A stretch of DNA of 64,000 nt, taken from contig JASSKH010000029.1 in NCBI GenBank assembly GCA_031763025.1, positions 9,344,571 to 9,408,570 on the forward strand. The letters are read 5' to 3'. The position numbers and the translations under genes are program-made. Under the pieces are notes generated by a model. That model was not told where the DNA came from and made no database searches. It saw only the letters and a list, made by a program, of their open reading frames with translations. Source of the DNA: Macrocystis pyrifera. Lineage: Eukaryota; Sar; Phaeophyceae; Laminariales; Laminariaceae. Positions 32,960-42,047 of this stretch are shown in pieces; position 1 is the first letter of the stretch; every line of letters starts with the position of its first letter.

Positions 32960-33166
32960 ATATCTAGATATTCGCGGAACTTCTGTTGGAGGAGTTTTCG
33001 GCTGCGGAGTATTGGGTCACAGCTGGGAAGGCAGTTGGCCCGTTGGACGGATCGAAACGGCTTGAAGCGCACAGCAGGGGAGGACGCTCCGGGAGCTGGA
33101 GGACGCACAGGTCAGGCGGCAGTTTCTCCGTTATTACAGTAGAGTCCAGGTGGACTGCTGTGGATT

Positions 33167-36100
33167 ATGGCGCACACGGCAAGCACGCCGCTGGTGGTAG
33201 GGGAGTCTCTGACTCCACCGAAATACGGAGAGGTGTGGACCGAGCAGGCCTCTCGTGTTTTTTACGCAGCGTACCTCGATTATGAGGAACGGCTGCAGCT
33301 CGCCAACGCTCAGGGGGTGGTTCAGCACTCCAAAGTGAGCATGGGCCAGCTTATCCCCAATTACATTCATCGGTGTTTTGAGGGATTTTACAAGCATCAG
33401 ACTACGATGACCGCCTCGGAGTTGTTGGACGCTGTTAGGCAGCACGCTGGTTACACAACCACCAGCAACAGATTTGACACCTCGCGGGCGGCAGCGGACT
33501 TGCGTCGCGTTCTCTCAATGAGGCGCGATGAAAAGCAGGGCGGTGAAACATCCGTCAAAGACCGCGCGATGATGGTAAACTCCGCTATGGAAAAGTATTT
33601 TGCGGAGAATCACGCGGTGCATGCCATGTACCGCGCGCAGGACCGTTCGTGGTTGCCCGGACCGGCGGAATTTGTGAGCATGGCGTTGGTGGATGGCTTA
33701 TGGCCGTCCGAGTTCAAAAAGTACGTAAAAGGTCAGCTAACGTACGCTGCAGGGTGGAAGAAGGACCCGGCATTGGTCATGGACCAAATTTTTTCTGCTG
33801 CAGAACAGTGGAAATTCATCGAGGCGTATGGTCGGAAAGATGCTGCAGGGGCAGCTGAACCGCGACGCCAACAGCAGCAGAAACCGAAACAGCAGCAGTC
33901 CGCGAAAAAGTCGTTTGTTCGCGTCTGTTTCGAGTGTGGAGATCCCAACCATTATGTTTCTGATTGCCCAAAAGCTCGCGGTGGCGGCACAGCTCCCAGC
34001 AGTGGTGGGCGCGGGTCGTCAGGGTATCGCGGGGGCCGCAATGGCGGCCGGGGCAGATTCAACCATGGACGCGGGCGCGGTGGCCGTGGTGGCAATCAAT
34101 TGACAGCGGGCGGTGGAACTTCTGCTGTTGCTTCTTCAACTTCTGGTGCGCCAGCGGCAGGAGCCGCTGGGTCGGGATCTGGTTCGTCTGTTGCCGGCCG
34201 AGCTGTATACGTTGGAGGAGCTGGAACATCGGTGGGTGCTGCTGGAGCGAGAACTTCGCCATCCACCGAGCGGGCGGAGTCAGTGTCTGGTGCTGCTGCA
34301 GGGGCGGTAGCGCCGGAACCGTCTGTATATTCGACGTCTTGGTCGGGGTGGACCGCCGATTCTATTTCTTCGGCGCCGGCTGTAGGAGGGCAGCCATGGC
34401 GTCAGGTGACTCTTGGTACCGACCAGAGTTCAACGGCAGGTGAAGTGCCTGTCGATCGCAGCGCTGAGTGTTTACGCGCTGATCTCTCTTTGCCAGGGTC
34501 GGTTGGTTCGCTGATGGCGCGTGTGATCCTTGATTCGGGGTCGGCGCTCACGTCCATCGGTGTCGGCTTACTTCAGCAGCTGTCTTCGCATTTCGGCGGC
34601 GCCGATCTGCAAATTCCGTTCGAAAATGGCCCGCAGCAGGCGAAAACCGCTACGGGTGTTTCAGTGATGGTCACGCACAAAACGGTGCCGATTGCCGTGA
34701 GTGTACGGACGCCGTGGGGAGCGGTGAAATTGGAGCCCATCACTTTCGCGGTCATGCCTGGTACAGATAACGTCGTTCTGTTTGGCATGGCTACCATGAA
34801 AGCTCTTGGCATCGACGTCTACCGTGAAGCTCTGGAGAAGCTTCGCCCTCGCGCAGTGCCGGTATCGACCGGTGTGGAGACTCCGAGTTACCTTGCGGCG
34901 CGCAGAGTGACGGTTTCCGTGCGTGCTTTTCAGACCGAGGCTACGGTGGATGCTCCGGAGGACAAGGCGGTGGAACATTTGGTCGACCGGGGGCCAGACA
35001 TGTTCATGGATCCGGAGGCGGAGCGGACGGCCCGAGAACGGGCGTTGGAGGACAGCGTGCAGCAGGCAGAGCAGAGTGGATTAAGCGTCGGCGGAGCAAC
35101 CCGTTTGCGCGAAATTTTGGCTCGTCGCGTGGGTGCTTTTCGCCGTGCGCTGTGTGGTGATCCGCCAGCGCAAGTGGAGCCGATGCGAGTGCAGCTGAAG
35201 CAACAGGCGAAGCCTGTCAAGGCAACGCCACGTCGGTACGAACCGACGAAAAGGGACTGGCTCTCGAAGTGCATTGCTGCTTTGGTGTTTTTTGGCTTTG
35301 TCTACCACAACATCCAGGCGGTGTGGGCGAGTCCGGCGATGGCGGTGCCCAAGAAGGACTCTTTCCGTTTGGTGAGCGACTACTCGGCGGTGAACGCACA
35401 GGTGGAGAAGTCCCCGGGCGTCATGCCCAACCATGAAGACATGGGAGATCTGCTGGGGGCGCGTTTCTTCGGCAAGCTGGACCTACTTCAAGGGTACTGG
35501 CAGATGCCTTTGGCTCCGGAGGCGCAAGACGTCTTCACCATGGCGACAAGCGACGGTTTGTTCACGCCTACCCGTGTTCCCCAAGGTGTTTTGAATGCGA
35601 CTTCTTATTTCCAAGGTGTCATGACTGAAGTGTTGCGTGGTTTGGATTGCAAAGTTTGGGTCGATGACGTTTTCTTTTTCGCAGACACCGAAGAAGCTCT
35701 TCTGCAGCTGCTTGATGACATTCTTGAACGCCTGGAGAATGTTGGACTGTTTGTCGCCGCCCACAAGTGTACCTTCTTCTCTCGTGAACTGGTCTGGTGT
35801 GGTAAGGTGTATTCCAATGGTGTCGTGTCCCATGACCCCGCTCGAGTGCAAGGTTTAAGTGAAATGCGTCGTCCCGAAAACGCTGGAGAACTAATGCAAT
35901 TCTTGCAGGCTGTCAACTGGTTGCGTACATCGTTACCACGTTTAGCGGAAACGGTAGCACCGTTACGTGATTTTTTGGAGGAGCTCCTTGTTGGGGCTAC
36001 ACGTCGGACTAAGCGAGTGGCGCGCAATCGTGTCATCAAGGATACCGCGTGGACGGAGGATCGGGTGCGGGCGTGGAATGCCGCACGGGGTTTGGTGGCG

Positions 36101-38176
36101 CAAGCAGTGCCGCTTCATCATCCTCGTCCCGGGTGCGTTGTTTTGATGTTTCCTGACGCTTCTGATTTCCATTGGGGTAGTTTTCTCACCCAAGTGCCTG
36201 AACACGAATTTCGCAGTGGATTGGCGTTGGAAAGCATGTCTCACGAGCCTCTCGGATTTCTGAGTGGTTCGTTCACAGGTTCGCAGTTGCGCTGGGCGAC
36301 TGTCGACAAAGAAGGTTTTGCGATCGTTAATACGTTCCGGAGGCTCGAATACCTGCTTTGGGGTGGTGTTCATATCTTTACTGATCATCGAAACTTGCAG
36401 TACATTTTCAATCCGGAGAAGTGTGTCACGACGGTCACAAAGACCATGGCACAACGCCTAGAGAATTGGAAGGGTGTTTTAGGACAATACCGCTATGCAA
36501 TCGAACACATCCCTGGCGATCGAAACTGTTGGGGGGATCTGTTGTCTCGTTGGGTCAAAGTTCCTACGGTGCCTGTTCGTTCGGTTGCCGTGCACAGCCC
36601 ATGTAATGCTGACGATTCGCTTCCCGCATTGGATGTGATTCGTGCCTCGCAACAAAGGTCTGTCGCTCGTATCGGCGTTGGTGTTCATGAATTTTCGACA
36701 ACCTTCGGTCAAGCTACCTTGGCCGATGATGGTTTGTTTCGTGTGCGTGTTGGGGTGCGTGACGTCTTGTGGATTCCGCCGGATGATCTTGCTCTTCAAA
36801 CTCGTTTGATGGTGTGCGCGCACATGCGCTCGGCTGGTCACCGTGGTGTGGCGCCGACTTTGTTTCGCCTGAAGGAATATTGTGTTTGGCCTCACATGGA
36901 TTCTCAGGTTCGCGAATTCGTTCGCCAGTGTTTGCACTGTGTAGACACGCGTGCAGGTGCACTCATTCCTCGTCCCTACGGAGACACGGTGCATGGTACC
37001 GCTCCGGGAGAAGTGGTGCACTTTGATTTTTTGTATGTTGGCCACAGCGGGCCCGAAGGTAGCGATGGCCTGCCTGATGAGGATGGTTTCCGATATGTTT
37101 TGGTCATCATGGATGATTTGTCCAACTACGTGGCGTTGGAACCGGCCGAGGCTTGTACAGCCGAGGTCACAGCGAAGCATTTGCTAGCCTGGTGTAAGAC
37201 TTTGGGGGTGCCGCGTGTGTGGGTGAGTGATACCGCCACGCATTTCAAGAACAGGGTGCTTGCTTTGTTGAGCGACGCGTTGCACATCGAACATCGTTTT
37301 GCTGTCGCTTACACGCCGTGGTCGAACGGTACGTGTGAACGCATGGTAAAAGAGGTGGTACGTGCTCTGCGTTCCATTCTGTCAGAACAGCGTCGTCAGG
37401 TTTCGGAGTGGGTTGATGTTTTGCCGGCCGCTCAGTGGGCCTTGAACACTTCGTTTCGTGAACGTTACCGAAGCACTCCGTACAGCGTGATGTTTGGGCG
37501 TGCTCCGCGTACCGATTTCTCGGCGCTCGTTTCTGAGTCTGATGGCAGGTGGAATGTTGACGTGATGAATGCTGACTTGTTGCGTGCGAACGTCCGTGAA
37601 GTCGTTGCAGAGCAGGAGAGATTTTGCGCCGATATTCGCGCAGCTGTTGCCGTGTCTCGCGACAACAAACGTAAACAGGCTCAGGGCCAGGTGGTGTTGC
37701 CAAAATTTGCGGTTGGTGATTTCGTGTTGTATGCTCGTGTTCGTCGGCAGGGTGTCACACCGAAATTGTTGTCCACATGGACTGGTCCGTGGCGTGTGGT
37801 AGCAGCTGATCATGATCATGTGTACTCAGTTCAGAACATCGTTTCTGGGAAGGTGCATCAAGCTCACGTGGCTCGTTTACGATTTTATGCGGATGCGACG
37901 TTGAACGTCACCGCTGATCTGAAGGATGTTTTCCAACATTCCTTTGCGCAGGGTGAATGCCGCATGAATGCTGTGGTGCATGTGGCCGAAGATGATGCCA
38001 ACGAGGTGATTGTCTTGGTCGATTGGGATGGTTTCGAAGCAGAGGAGCGCACGTGGGAGTCTTTGCGGTCGATTTATTCTGCTGCGCCTGAATTCGTCGT
38101 GAAGGAATTGCGCAAATTACGGATGACCCGTGCGCTCAAGATTAAAATTGCTTCAGAGTTCAGCATTGATTTGTGA
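33167..38176 (+). CDS. Gag-Pol polyprotein of Ty3 chromovirus (1669 aa, single frame)
   Basis: One unbroken frame holds all parts. Gag occupies about residues 1-310, with a retroviral zinc knuckle C254-x2-C257-x4-H262-x4-C267 and a following Gly/Arg-rich basic stretch. The aspartic protease has catalytic DSG at 456-458. The reverse transcriptase has FGKLDLLQGYWQMPL and the catalytic WVDDV (D833, D834; WVDD in place of the usual YxDD). RNase H has D997 (FPDASDF) and TDHRNL further on. The integrase has H1219, H1225, C1255, C1258 and a core D1287, D1355, E1391, an exact D,D35,E arrangement. A C-terminal chromodomain (about 1600-1650) has WDGF at 1620-1623 and TWE at 1629-1631. Order PR-RT-RH-IN plus chromodomain defines a chromovirus. 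Because gag and pol share a frame, no frameshift sets the Gag:Pol ratio. The ATG at 33167 is the first long-frame start after the LTR leader. The chromodomain presumably guides integration to marked chromatin. Confidence 0.96.
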   Translation: MAHTASTPLVVGESLTPPKYGEVWTEQASRVFYAAYLDYEERLQLANAQGVVQHSKVSMGQLIPNYIHRCFEGFYKHQTTMTASELLDAVRQHAGYTTTSNRFDTSRAAADLRRVLSMRRDEKQGGETSVKDRAMMVNSAMEKYFAENHAVHAMYRAQDRSWLPGPAEFVSMALVDGLWPSEFKKYVKGQLTYAAGWKKDPALVMDQIFSAAEQWKFIEAYGRKDAAGAAEPRRQQQQKPKQQQSAKKSFVRVCFECGDPNHYVSDCPKARGGGTAPSSGGRGSSGYRGGRNGGRGRFNHGRGRGGRGGNQLTAGGGTSAVASSTSGAPAAGAAGSGSGSSVAGRAVYVGGAGTSVGAAGARTSPSTERAESVSGAAAGAVAPEPSVYSTSWSGWTADSISSAPAVGGQPWRQVTLGTDQSSTAGEVPVDRSAECLRADLSLPGSVGSLMARVILDSGSALTSIGVGLLQQLSSHFGGADLQIPFENGPQQAKTATGVSVMVTHKTVPIAVSVRTPWGAVKLEPITFAVMPGTDNVVLFGMATMKALGIDVYREALEKLRPRAVPVSTGVETPSYLAARRVTVSVRAFQTEATVDAPEDKAVEHLVDRGPDMFMDPEAERTARERALEDSVQQAEQSGLSVGGATRLREILARRVGAFRRALCGDPPAQVEPMRVQLKQQAKPVKATPRRYEPTKRDWLSKCIAALVFFGFVYHNIQAVWASPAMAVPKKDSFRLVSDYSAVNAQVEKSPGVMPNHEDMGDLLGARFFGKLDLLQGYWQMPLAPEAQDVFTMATSDGLFTPTRVPQGVLNATSYFQGVMTEVLRGLDCKVWVDDVFFFADTEEALLQLLDDILERLENVGLFVAAHKCTFFSRELVWCGKVYSNGVVSHDPARVQGLSEMRRPENAGELMQFLQAVNWLRTSLPRLAETVAPLRDFLEELLVGATRRTKRVARNRVIKDTAWTEDRVRAWNAARGLVAQAVPLHHPRPGCVVLMFPDASDFHWGSFLTQVPEHEFRSGLALESMSHEPLGFLSGSFTGSQLRWATVDKEGFAIVNTFRRLEYLLWGGVHIFTDHRNLQYIFNPEKCVTTVTKTMAQRLENWKGVLGQYRYAIEHIPGDRNCWGDLLSRWVKVPTVPVRSVAVHSPCNADDSLPALDVIRASQQRSVARIGVGVHEFSTTFGQATLADDGLFRVRVGVRDVLWIPPDDLALQTRLMVCAHMRSAGHRGVAPTLFRLKEYCVWPHMDSQVREFVRQCLHCVDTRAGALIPRPYGDTVHGTAPGEVVHFDFLYVGHSGPEGSDGLPDEDGFRYVLVIMDDLSNYVALEPAEACTAEVTAKHLLAWCKTLGVPRVWVSDTATHFKNRVLALLSDALHIEHRFAVAYTPWSNGTCERMVKEVVRALRSILSEQRRQVSEWVDVLPAAQWALNTSFRERYRSTPYSVMFGRAPRTDFSALVSESDGRWNVDVMNADLLRANVREVVAEQERFCADIRAAVAVSRDNKRKQAQGQVVLPKFAVGDFVLYARVRRQGVTPKLLSTWTGPWRVVAADHDHVYSVQNIVSGKVHQAHVARLRFYADATLNVTADLKDVFQHSFAQGECRMNAVVHVAEDDANEVIVLVDWDGFEAEERTWESLRSIYSAAPEFVVKELRKLRMTRALKIKIASEFSIDL

Positions 38177-38246
38177 TTTGCCGCATGCGATTTCGTCTTG
38201 GTTTTTTGGTTTTGTCAAGCTCGTTCGTGTCGAGTGAACTCGCTTT

Positions 38247-38253
38247 GGGGGTG
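38247..38253 (+). other. Candidate polypurine tract of the chromovirus
   Basis: GGGGGTG lies one base before the 3' LTR start (38255) after a T-rich stretch. This is the expected position for plus-strand priming. It is short and includes one T. Confidence 0.45.
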
Positions 38254-38254
38254 C

Positions 38255-38485
38255 TGTAGCCAAAAGATACCAAGCCGTGGAGGTTTCAGTGTAATCGCAT
38301 GTGTGAGTGGAGCAGTGGCCGGGATCCTGTGTGATGTCCCCTAGCCACCTGGCTCGTGGTCCGATGAGGATCACTCCGTGATAATACAAGCTCTAAGAAC
38401 AAGACTTACTGAGTGCGAGGCCAGCGAGACTGGTGGAGTCCCTCGCTGGAAGCCCTCTTGCTGATATCATCTGGCAGAGGCCATA
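38255..38485 (+). repeat. 3' LTR of the chromovirus (231 bp)
   Basis: Same sequence as the 5' LTR minus one G, ending GGCCATA. It is followed by the second target-site copy GGCC (38486-38489). Confidence 0.93.
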
Positions 38486-38489
38486 GGCC

Positions 38490-39423
38490 TCAATTTTGCG
38501 GTAAATCACACTCAAGTCCATACCAAAACGGAATATAAAACAACCAACCAATGGTCAGCAATAAAATAACACACACATCCAATATATTATTAATTTATTA
38601 TATGTGTCAAGAGCCGTGGCTACGCGAAGGTAACCCAACGAATTGTGATGAACACAAAGACTACCTCGTAGACCACACCACAGCGCAGGATGGAAGGAGG
38701 TGAGAGACGCCGCGTTGGGACCTCCGGCGGTAAGAGGAGACAGAGCGATGACATGGAGTAAGACGGTGCTCCCGCAGCACACCCCCAACCTGCTGTCTCG
38801 TATGCCATCGCGCTCACACATCCGTCCTAACCAACCCCGCGCCCCCTCGATCAGCCCCTTGTACGAGATAAAGGGCGCCCGCAGCACACCCCCGACCTGC
38901 TGTCTTGTACGCCTCCACGCTCACCCGCTCAGGCCGCCAGTTGTCTTCCGGGTTACATACGATATAAATCAACTCGCACTTTGAAATTGATAATACATGG
39001 AAGGAAATTAACACCCCCAGTAGTCCCCCCAGGCGTGACTCTCGCATTTTTTTTTCATGATACACGATAAGAATCAACTCGCACTTTGAGATTGATAATA
39101 CATGAAGGAAATTAACACCCCCAGTAGTCCCCCCAGGCGTGACTCTCGCGTTTTTTCATGCTACACGATAAGAATCAACTCACATTTTTAAAACTCATAA
39201 TACATGAAGGAAATTAACACCCCCAGTAGTCCCCCAAGGCGTGACTCTCGCATTTATTTTTTCATGATACACGATAAGAATCAACTCGCACTTTGAAATT
39301 GATAATACATGACGGAAATTAACACCCCCAGTGGTCCCCCCAGGCGTGACTCTCGCAATTTGTTTTTCATACCACACTATACAAATCAACCCGCATTTTG
39401 AATTTCATAACACATGAAGGAAA
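38490..39423 (+). repeat. Second leader segment of retroelement A with ~104-bp tandem array (5 units, left arm)
   Basis: After the insertion site the leader continues, and from about 38975 it becomes a tandem array: GCGTGACTCTCGC occurs at 39033, 39137, 39239, 39343 and 39449, steps of 104, 102, 104 and 106. Each unit contains ACACCCCCAGTAGTCCCCCCAG and a TGATACACGATAAGAATCAACTC segment. The right arm has six units. The gag frame opens inside the last units, so its N-terminus is array-encoded. The role of such a long, repeat-filled leader (about 2 kb without the insert) is unknown. Confidence 0.8.
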
Positions 39424-40671
39424 TTGACACCCCCAGTAGTCCCCCCAGGCGTGACTCTCGCGGTTTTGTTTTCGTGCCACACGATAGGAATCAACTCACA
39501 TTTTGACATTCACGATAAATTAACACCCCCAGGAGCACCCCCAGGCGGCCCGACGTTAACCAGTATCACACCCCCCTTCTCCCACATACCGTCCGCCGTA
39601 TACACTCCCATAGCGCCGGTGCAATGGCCTCCCGAATACCATCAGGGGCTTCATCTGCCCCTGCAGCAGCCGCCCCAACAGGCGGTGCTAGCCCCACTGC
39701 CGCAGGGCCAGCCACCCCTACCCCCCGGGCCGCTTCCGGGCCCTCAGGCGGGCCAGGTCTGGCCCCCGCTCCCCCCGGGGCCGCCTCCAGCCCCACCCGC
39801 CGTAGTGCCGGGAGCAAACCCCCCGGGGCCGCCTCCAGCCCAACCCGCAGTAGCCCTGGGACAACCGCAACAGTACTTCGCATACGCTCCGCCGGGCCAG
39901 TACCAGGGGCAATACAACTACGGACGCGCTCCGGGACACCTGCGGGCGACAGCCCCGGCTGGGGTAGGTGAGTACCGCCTGTCTCGCGCTACTATCGACC
40001 CAACTAAAACAATCAAGCGGATCAGAGACAAAGTGTTTGGTCCTAAGCAGGGCGTGTACTCTGGGACAGCAGGAGGTCCCCTCTCAATCCTAAACAGCGG
40101 GGTTCTTTTCCAAGACAAGGTAGCTAGGGTGCTTAGCGCTACGGATGGGGGAATCTTAGCGCTGCCGGGTGACACACTCAATCCGTGGGGCACCTCCCAT
40201 GAACGACCGACCCTAGACCGCATGTCACCGATCCGCCGCGAAGTGCTGCAAGACCTTATTAGCGACTCCTTGTCCACATACGACGACCTCACCTCCCACG
40301 GAGCCGTCTCTGTGCCACAAATCGATGGTACCTTCCGCCTAATCCCAGCCCAACAAGTCACGATGACCGAATGGCTGCGCATACTAACACGTGAAGGGCT
40401 GTTGCAGTCGGGTAGCGTCGAAACCGCAGAAGCAGCAATCGCGTCCATAACAGTACACGGTTCGGAGGCGTGGAGAGCCGCAGCTAGGCGCTTAGTGCTG
40501 ACATTTCGAGCGCTCACCGCAGACCCGGAACGCCCCCACCAGTCAGAAGCAATTTATTTCTGGCGGTACGTGTCCGAGAAGAACCTCATTGGACTGTTGG
40601 AGAGAGTCGTTCGGAACCTAGCGCATTTGACCAGTCCGGCATGCAAAGTGCGTTGCACGCTCAGGCTGTGA
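39424..40671 (+). CDS. Gag, N-terminal frame, retroelement A left copy (415 aa)
   Basis: The first ~45 residues are encoded by the leader tandem array (TPPVVPPGVTLAVLF). Residues ~60-160 are very rich in Pro, Gln, Gly and Ala. A globular part follows (from RLSRATIDPTKTIKRIRDKV to YFWRYVSEKNLIGLLERVV) resembling a capsid-like Gag domain by position only. It ends in a stop at 40669 while the next frame (40641) carries on, a -1 relationship with ~30 nt overlap. The same break is present in the right-arm copy, so it predates the duplication: either a programmed frameshift or an old mutation. No canonical slippery heptamer was spotted. The true start is uncertain because the frame begins in the repeats. 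Function (particle assembly) is inferred from its position before gag zinc finger and pol. Confidence 0.75.
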   Translation: MTPPVVPPGVTLAVLFSCHTIGINSHFDIHDKLTPPGAPPGGPTLTSITPPFSHIPSAVYTPIAPVQWPPEYHQGLHLPLQQPPQQAVLAPLPQGQPPLPPGPLPGPQAGQVWPPLPPGPPPAPPAVVPGANPPGPPPAQPAVALGQPQQYFAYAPPGQYQGQYNYGRAPGHLRATAPAGVGEYRLSRATIDPTKTIKRIRDKVFGPKQGVYSGTAGGPLSILNSGVLFQDKVARVLSATDGGILALPGDTLNPWGTSHERPTLDRMSPIRREVLQDLISDSLSTYDDLTSHGAVSVPQIDGTFRLIPAQQVTMTEWLRILTREGLLQSGSVETAEAAIASITVHGSEAWRAAARRLVLTFRALTADPERPHQSEAIYFWRYVSEKNLIGLLERVVRNLAHLTSPACKVRCTLRL

Positions 40672-41555
40672 GGGTTCGGACAGAGGTCCGGCCCCTACGG
40701 GTAGACTATGCGAACCCTCAAAGCGCAGACATGGTGAGCCGGGGGGGAACTACGGAGGGAATTTTCGTAGATTGGGTGGATTTCATCTCGGAGCGCCGCA
40801 CGTCCTACGACACGCCGGTGAACAACCCGCGTGTCGGGGCGGGCCCTAAGTCAGCCCAGCACCTGGCCTCCGTAGGTGGGGAGTCCATGACCCAGCTCCG
40901 CCAGATGTTCAGCCAGACACGTAACCCCATGACCGCCCTAGCAGACCAGCCCGCGACGACTGGTAGAGTCAGGATGGACGACACACTCGCTAGCCGCGTC
41001 CTCGAAGCTGCATTCCAATGGTCGGCCGGTAAATCGTTGTCGCTTCCAGACGGGGCTAGAACTAAGGAAGAGCCCTCGGTAGCCGCCTTCAAACGCCAGC
41101 CGGCCTCCACCCCAGGTGGACATGGAGTGCCGTTTGGCGCTTCGCAGACGGAAGACCTGAGGACGCGCCAGGGCGGTAAGCGAGCCCTGCCACAGGGCAG
41201 GGAGCGCGAACAGGTAGGAGAGGACAAGTGGACTTTGGAGAGGCCAGCTGTAGACGCGCCGCGACAAGAAAAGGTGGACTTTCTGCTGCGACACCAATTC
41301 TGCTTCCGCCTGGCGTTCAATGGCAACTGCCCCAAAGCCTCCTGCCCGTTCAGCCACGACCAGAACATCGTCCCGGCAGGACACTTCAAGCCCCCTGAGG
41401 CGAAGAGACGGCGGACCGGGACAGCTAGCGTAGACTCAACTGAAACGCGACCCCGCAACAAGCTTTACGCGTTGTCTGACGAGATGGCAGGGATGTTAGC
41501 AGCGGTGTTGGGAGAGGACTGCGAACCAGTACAGAACACTGAGGTGGACGCTTGA
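40641..41555 (+). CDS. Gag, C-terminal frame with CCCH zinc finger, retroelement A left copy (304 aa)
   Basis: Read in the -1 frame relative to the preceding gag frame. The start ATG may be internal if the two frames are joined by frameshifting, since the frame is open upstream. Near residue 220 lies C-x8-C-x4-C-x3-H (CFRLAFNGNC...CPFSH), a CCCH-type finger rather than the usual retroviral CCHC knuckle; it presumably binds RNA. A basic segment (EAKRRRTG) follows. The frame stops at TGA 41553-41555, yet the same frame stays open immediately after the stop into the protease. The right-arm copy has lost one base just before the finger and is broken. The protein is assigned as Gag nucleocapsid from its position between gag and protease. 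Confidence 0.75.
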   Translation: MQSALHAQAVRVRTEVRPLRVDYANPQSADMVSRGGTTEGIFVDWVDFISERRTSYDTPVNNPRVGAGPKSAQHLASVGGESMTQLRQMFSQTRNPMTALADQPATTGRVRMDDTLASRVLEAAFQWSAGKSLSLPDGARTKEEPSVAAFKRQPASTPGGHGVPFGASQTEDLRTRQGGKRALPQGREREQVGEDKWTLERPAVDAPRQEKVDFLLRHQFCFRLAFNGNCPKASCPFSHDQNIVPAGHFKPPEAKRRRTGTASVDSTETRPRNKLYALSDEMAGMLAAVLGEDCEPVQNTEVDA

Positions 41556-42047
41556 AGGTACGCCCCGGGGGCCGCAGCCCTTCCGGGGAACAATTCAGAC
41601 CTCAAACTCGTCCGGCTGGCACCGTGGCCCGTGTCGCCCATTCGCCGTTCACTACAGGGACTTGGGTTGTCGGAGGCCACCCGCCCAAGCGACCAGGATC
41701 TGGGGGCGCTGGAGGAACAACTAGTCGCCGTAGGGAATAGTCAGCAACTGTGGGTCCACGGTACAGTTTGGGACCCACGTCGGGTCGTGAGGCGGATCCC
41801 AGTAAGCGTTTTAATCGATACAGGAGCAGGCGGAGGTAACTATATATCGTTGGCTTTTTGGAAGAGCGTTCAGGCGTGGGGGGGAAGCGCCGTCGGCAGG
41901 AAGCTTAGTAGCAAGGGTCAAGGGGCCCTTTTAGCAGCGAACCCCGCTAACAGCGAGGTGCCGGGAATGACCATTCTGGGGTCCACATTACTGCCCATCG
42001 TGTTTCCCCCCCCGAGGACTGCGTGCGAAACGTCCCGGTACGGGTAG
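41556..42047 (+). CDS. Aspartic protease of retroelement A
   Basis: In frame with gag after its TGA stop and open from the very next codon. Retropepsin active site IDTGAG lies at 41814-41831 (catalytic Asp codon 41817-41819). The first ATG-type start inside is only at 41631 or so, so expression by stop readthrough is the simpler model; cleavage of Gag and Pol is the expected role. The typical C-terminal retropepsin motif (GFILGASFF) lies in the next frame: the protease frame is lost at an eight-C run (42006-42013), where one inserted or deleted C would join it to RT. Either a programmed slip or, more likely, a mutation. The first ~100 bases of this span are also in the right arm. Confidence 0.7.
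   Translation, partial: RYAPGAAALPGNNSDLKLVRLAPWPVSPIRRSLQGLGLSEATRPSDQDLGALEEQLVAVGNSQQLWVHGTVWDPRRVVRRIPVSVLIDTGAGGGNYISLAFWKSVQAWGGSAVGRKLSSKGQGALLAANPANSEVPGMTILGSTLLPIVFPPPRTACETSRYG

Larger units (their letters stand above)
32728..38485 (+). mobile_element. Intact Ty3 chromovirus (5758 bp), near-identical LTRs, TSD GGCC
   Basis: Two LTRs (32728-32959 and 38255-38485) flank a single 1669-codon gag-pol frame. By eye the LTRs differ by one G, so the insertion is very recent. Its ends are fixed by comparison with the empty site in the right arm: GCGTGGCC, then TGTAGCC...GGCCATA, then GGCCTCAATT. The termini are therefore TG...TA rather than TG...CA. A short purine run (GGGGGTG, 38247-38253) precedes the 3' LTR. 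No standard TGG primer site directly follows the 5' LTR (next bases ATATCTAGATATTCG), so priming may be unusual. With intact coding and LTRs it may be capable of transposition. Confidence 0.95.

Noticed and set aside
36479-37180. 233-codon minus-strand frame inside the chromovirus, and other long antisense frames there
   Set aside because: Shadows of the gag-pol frame, which holds all catalytic motifs.
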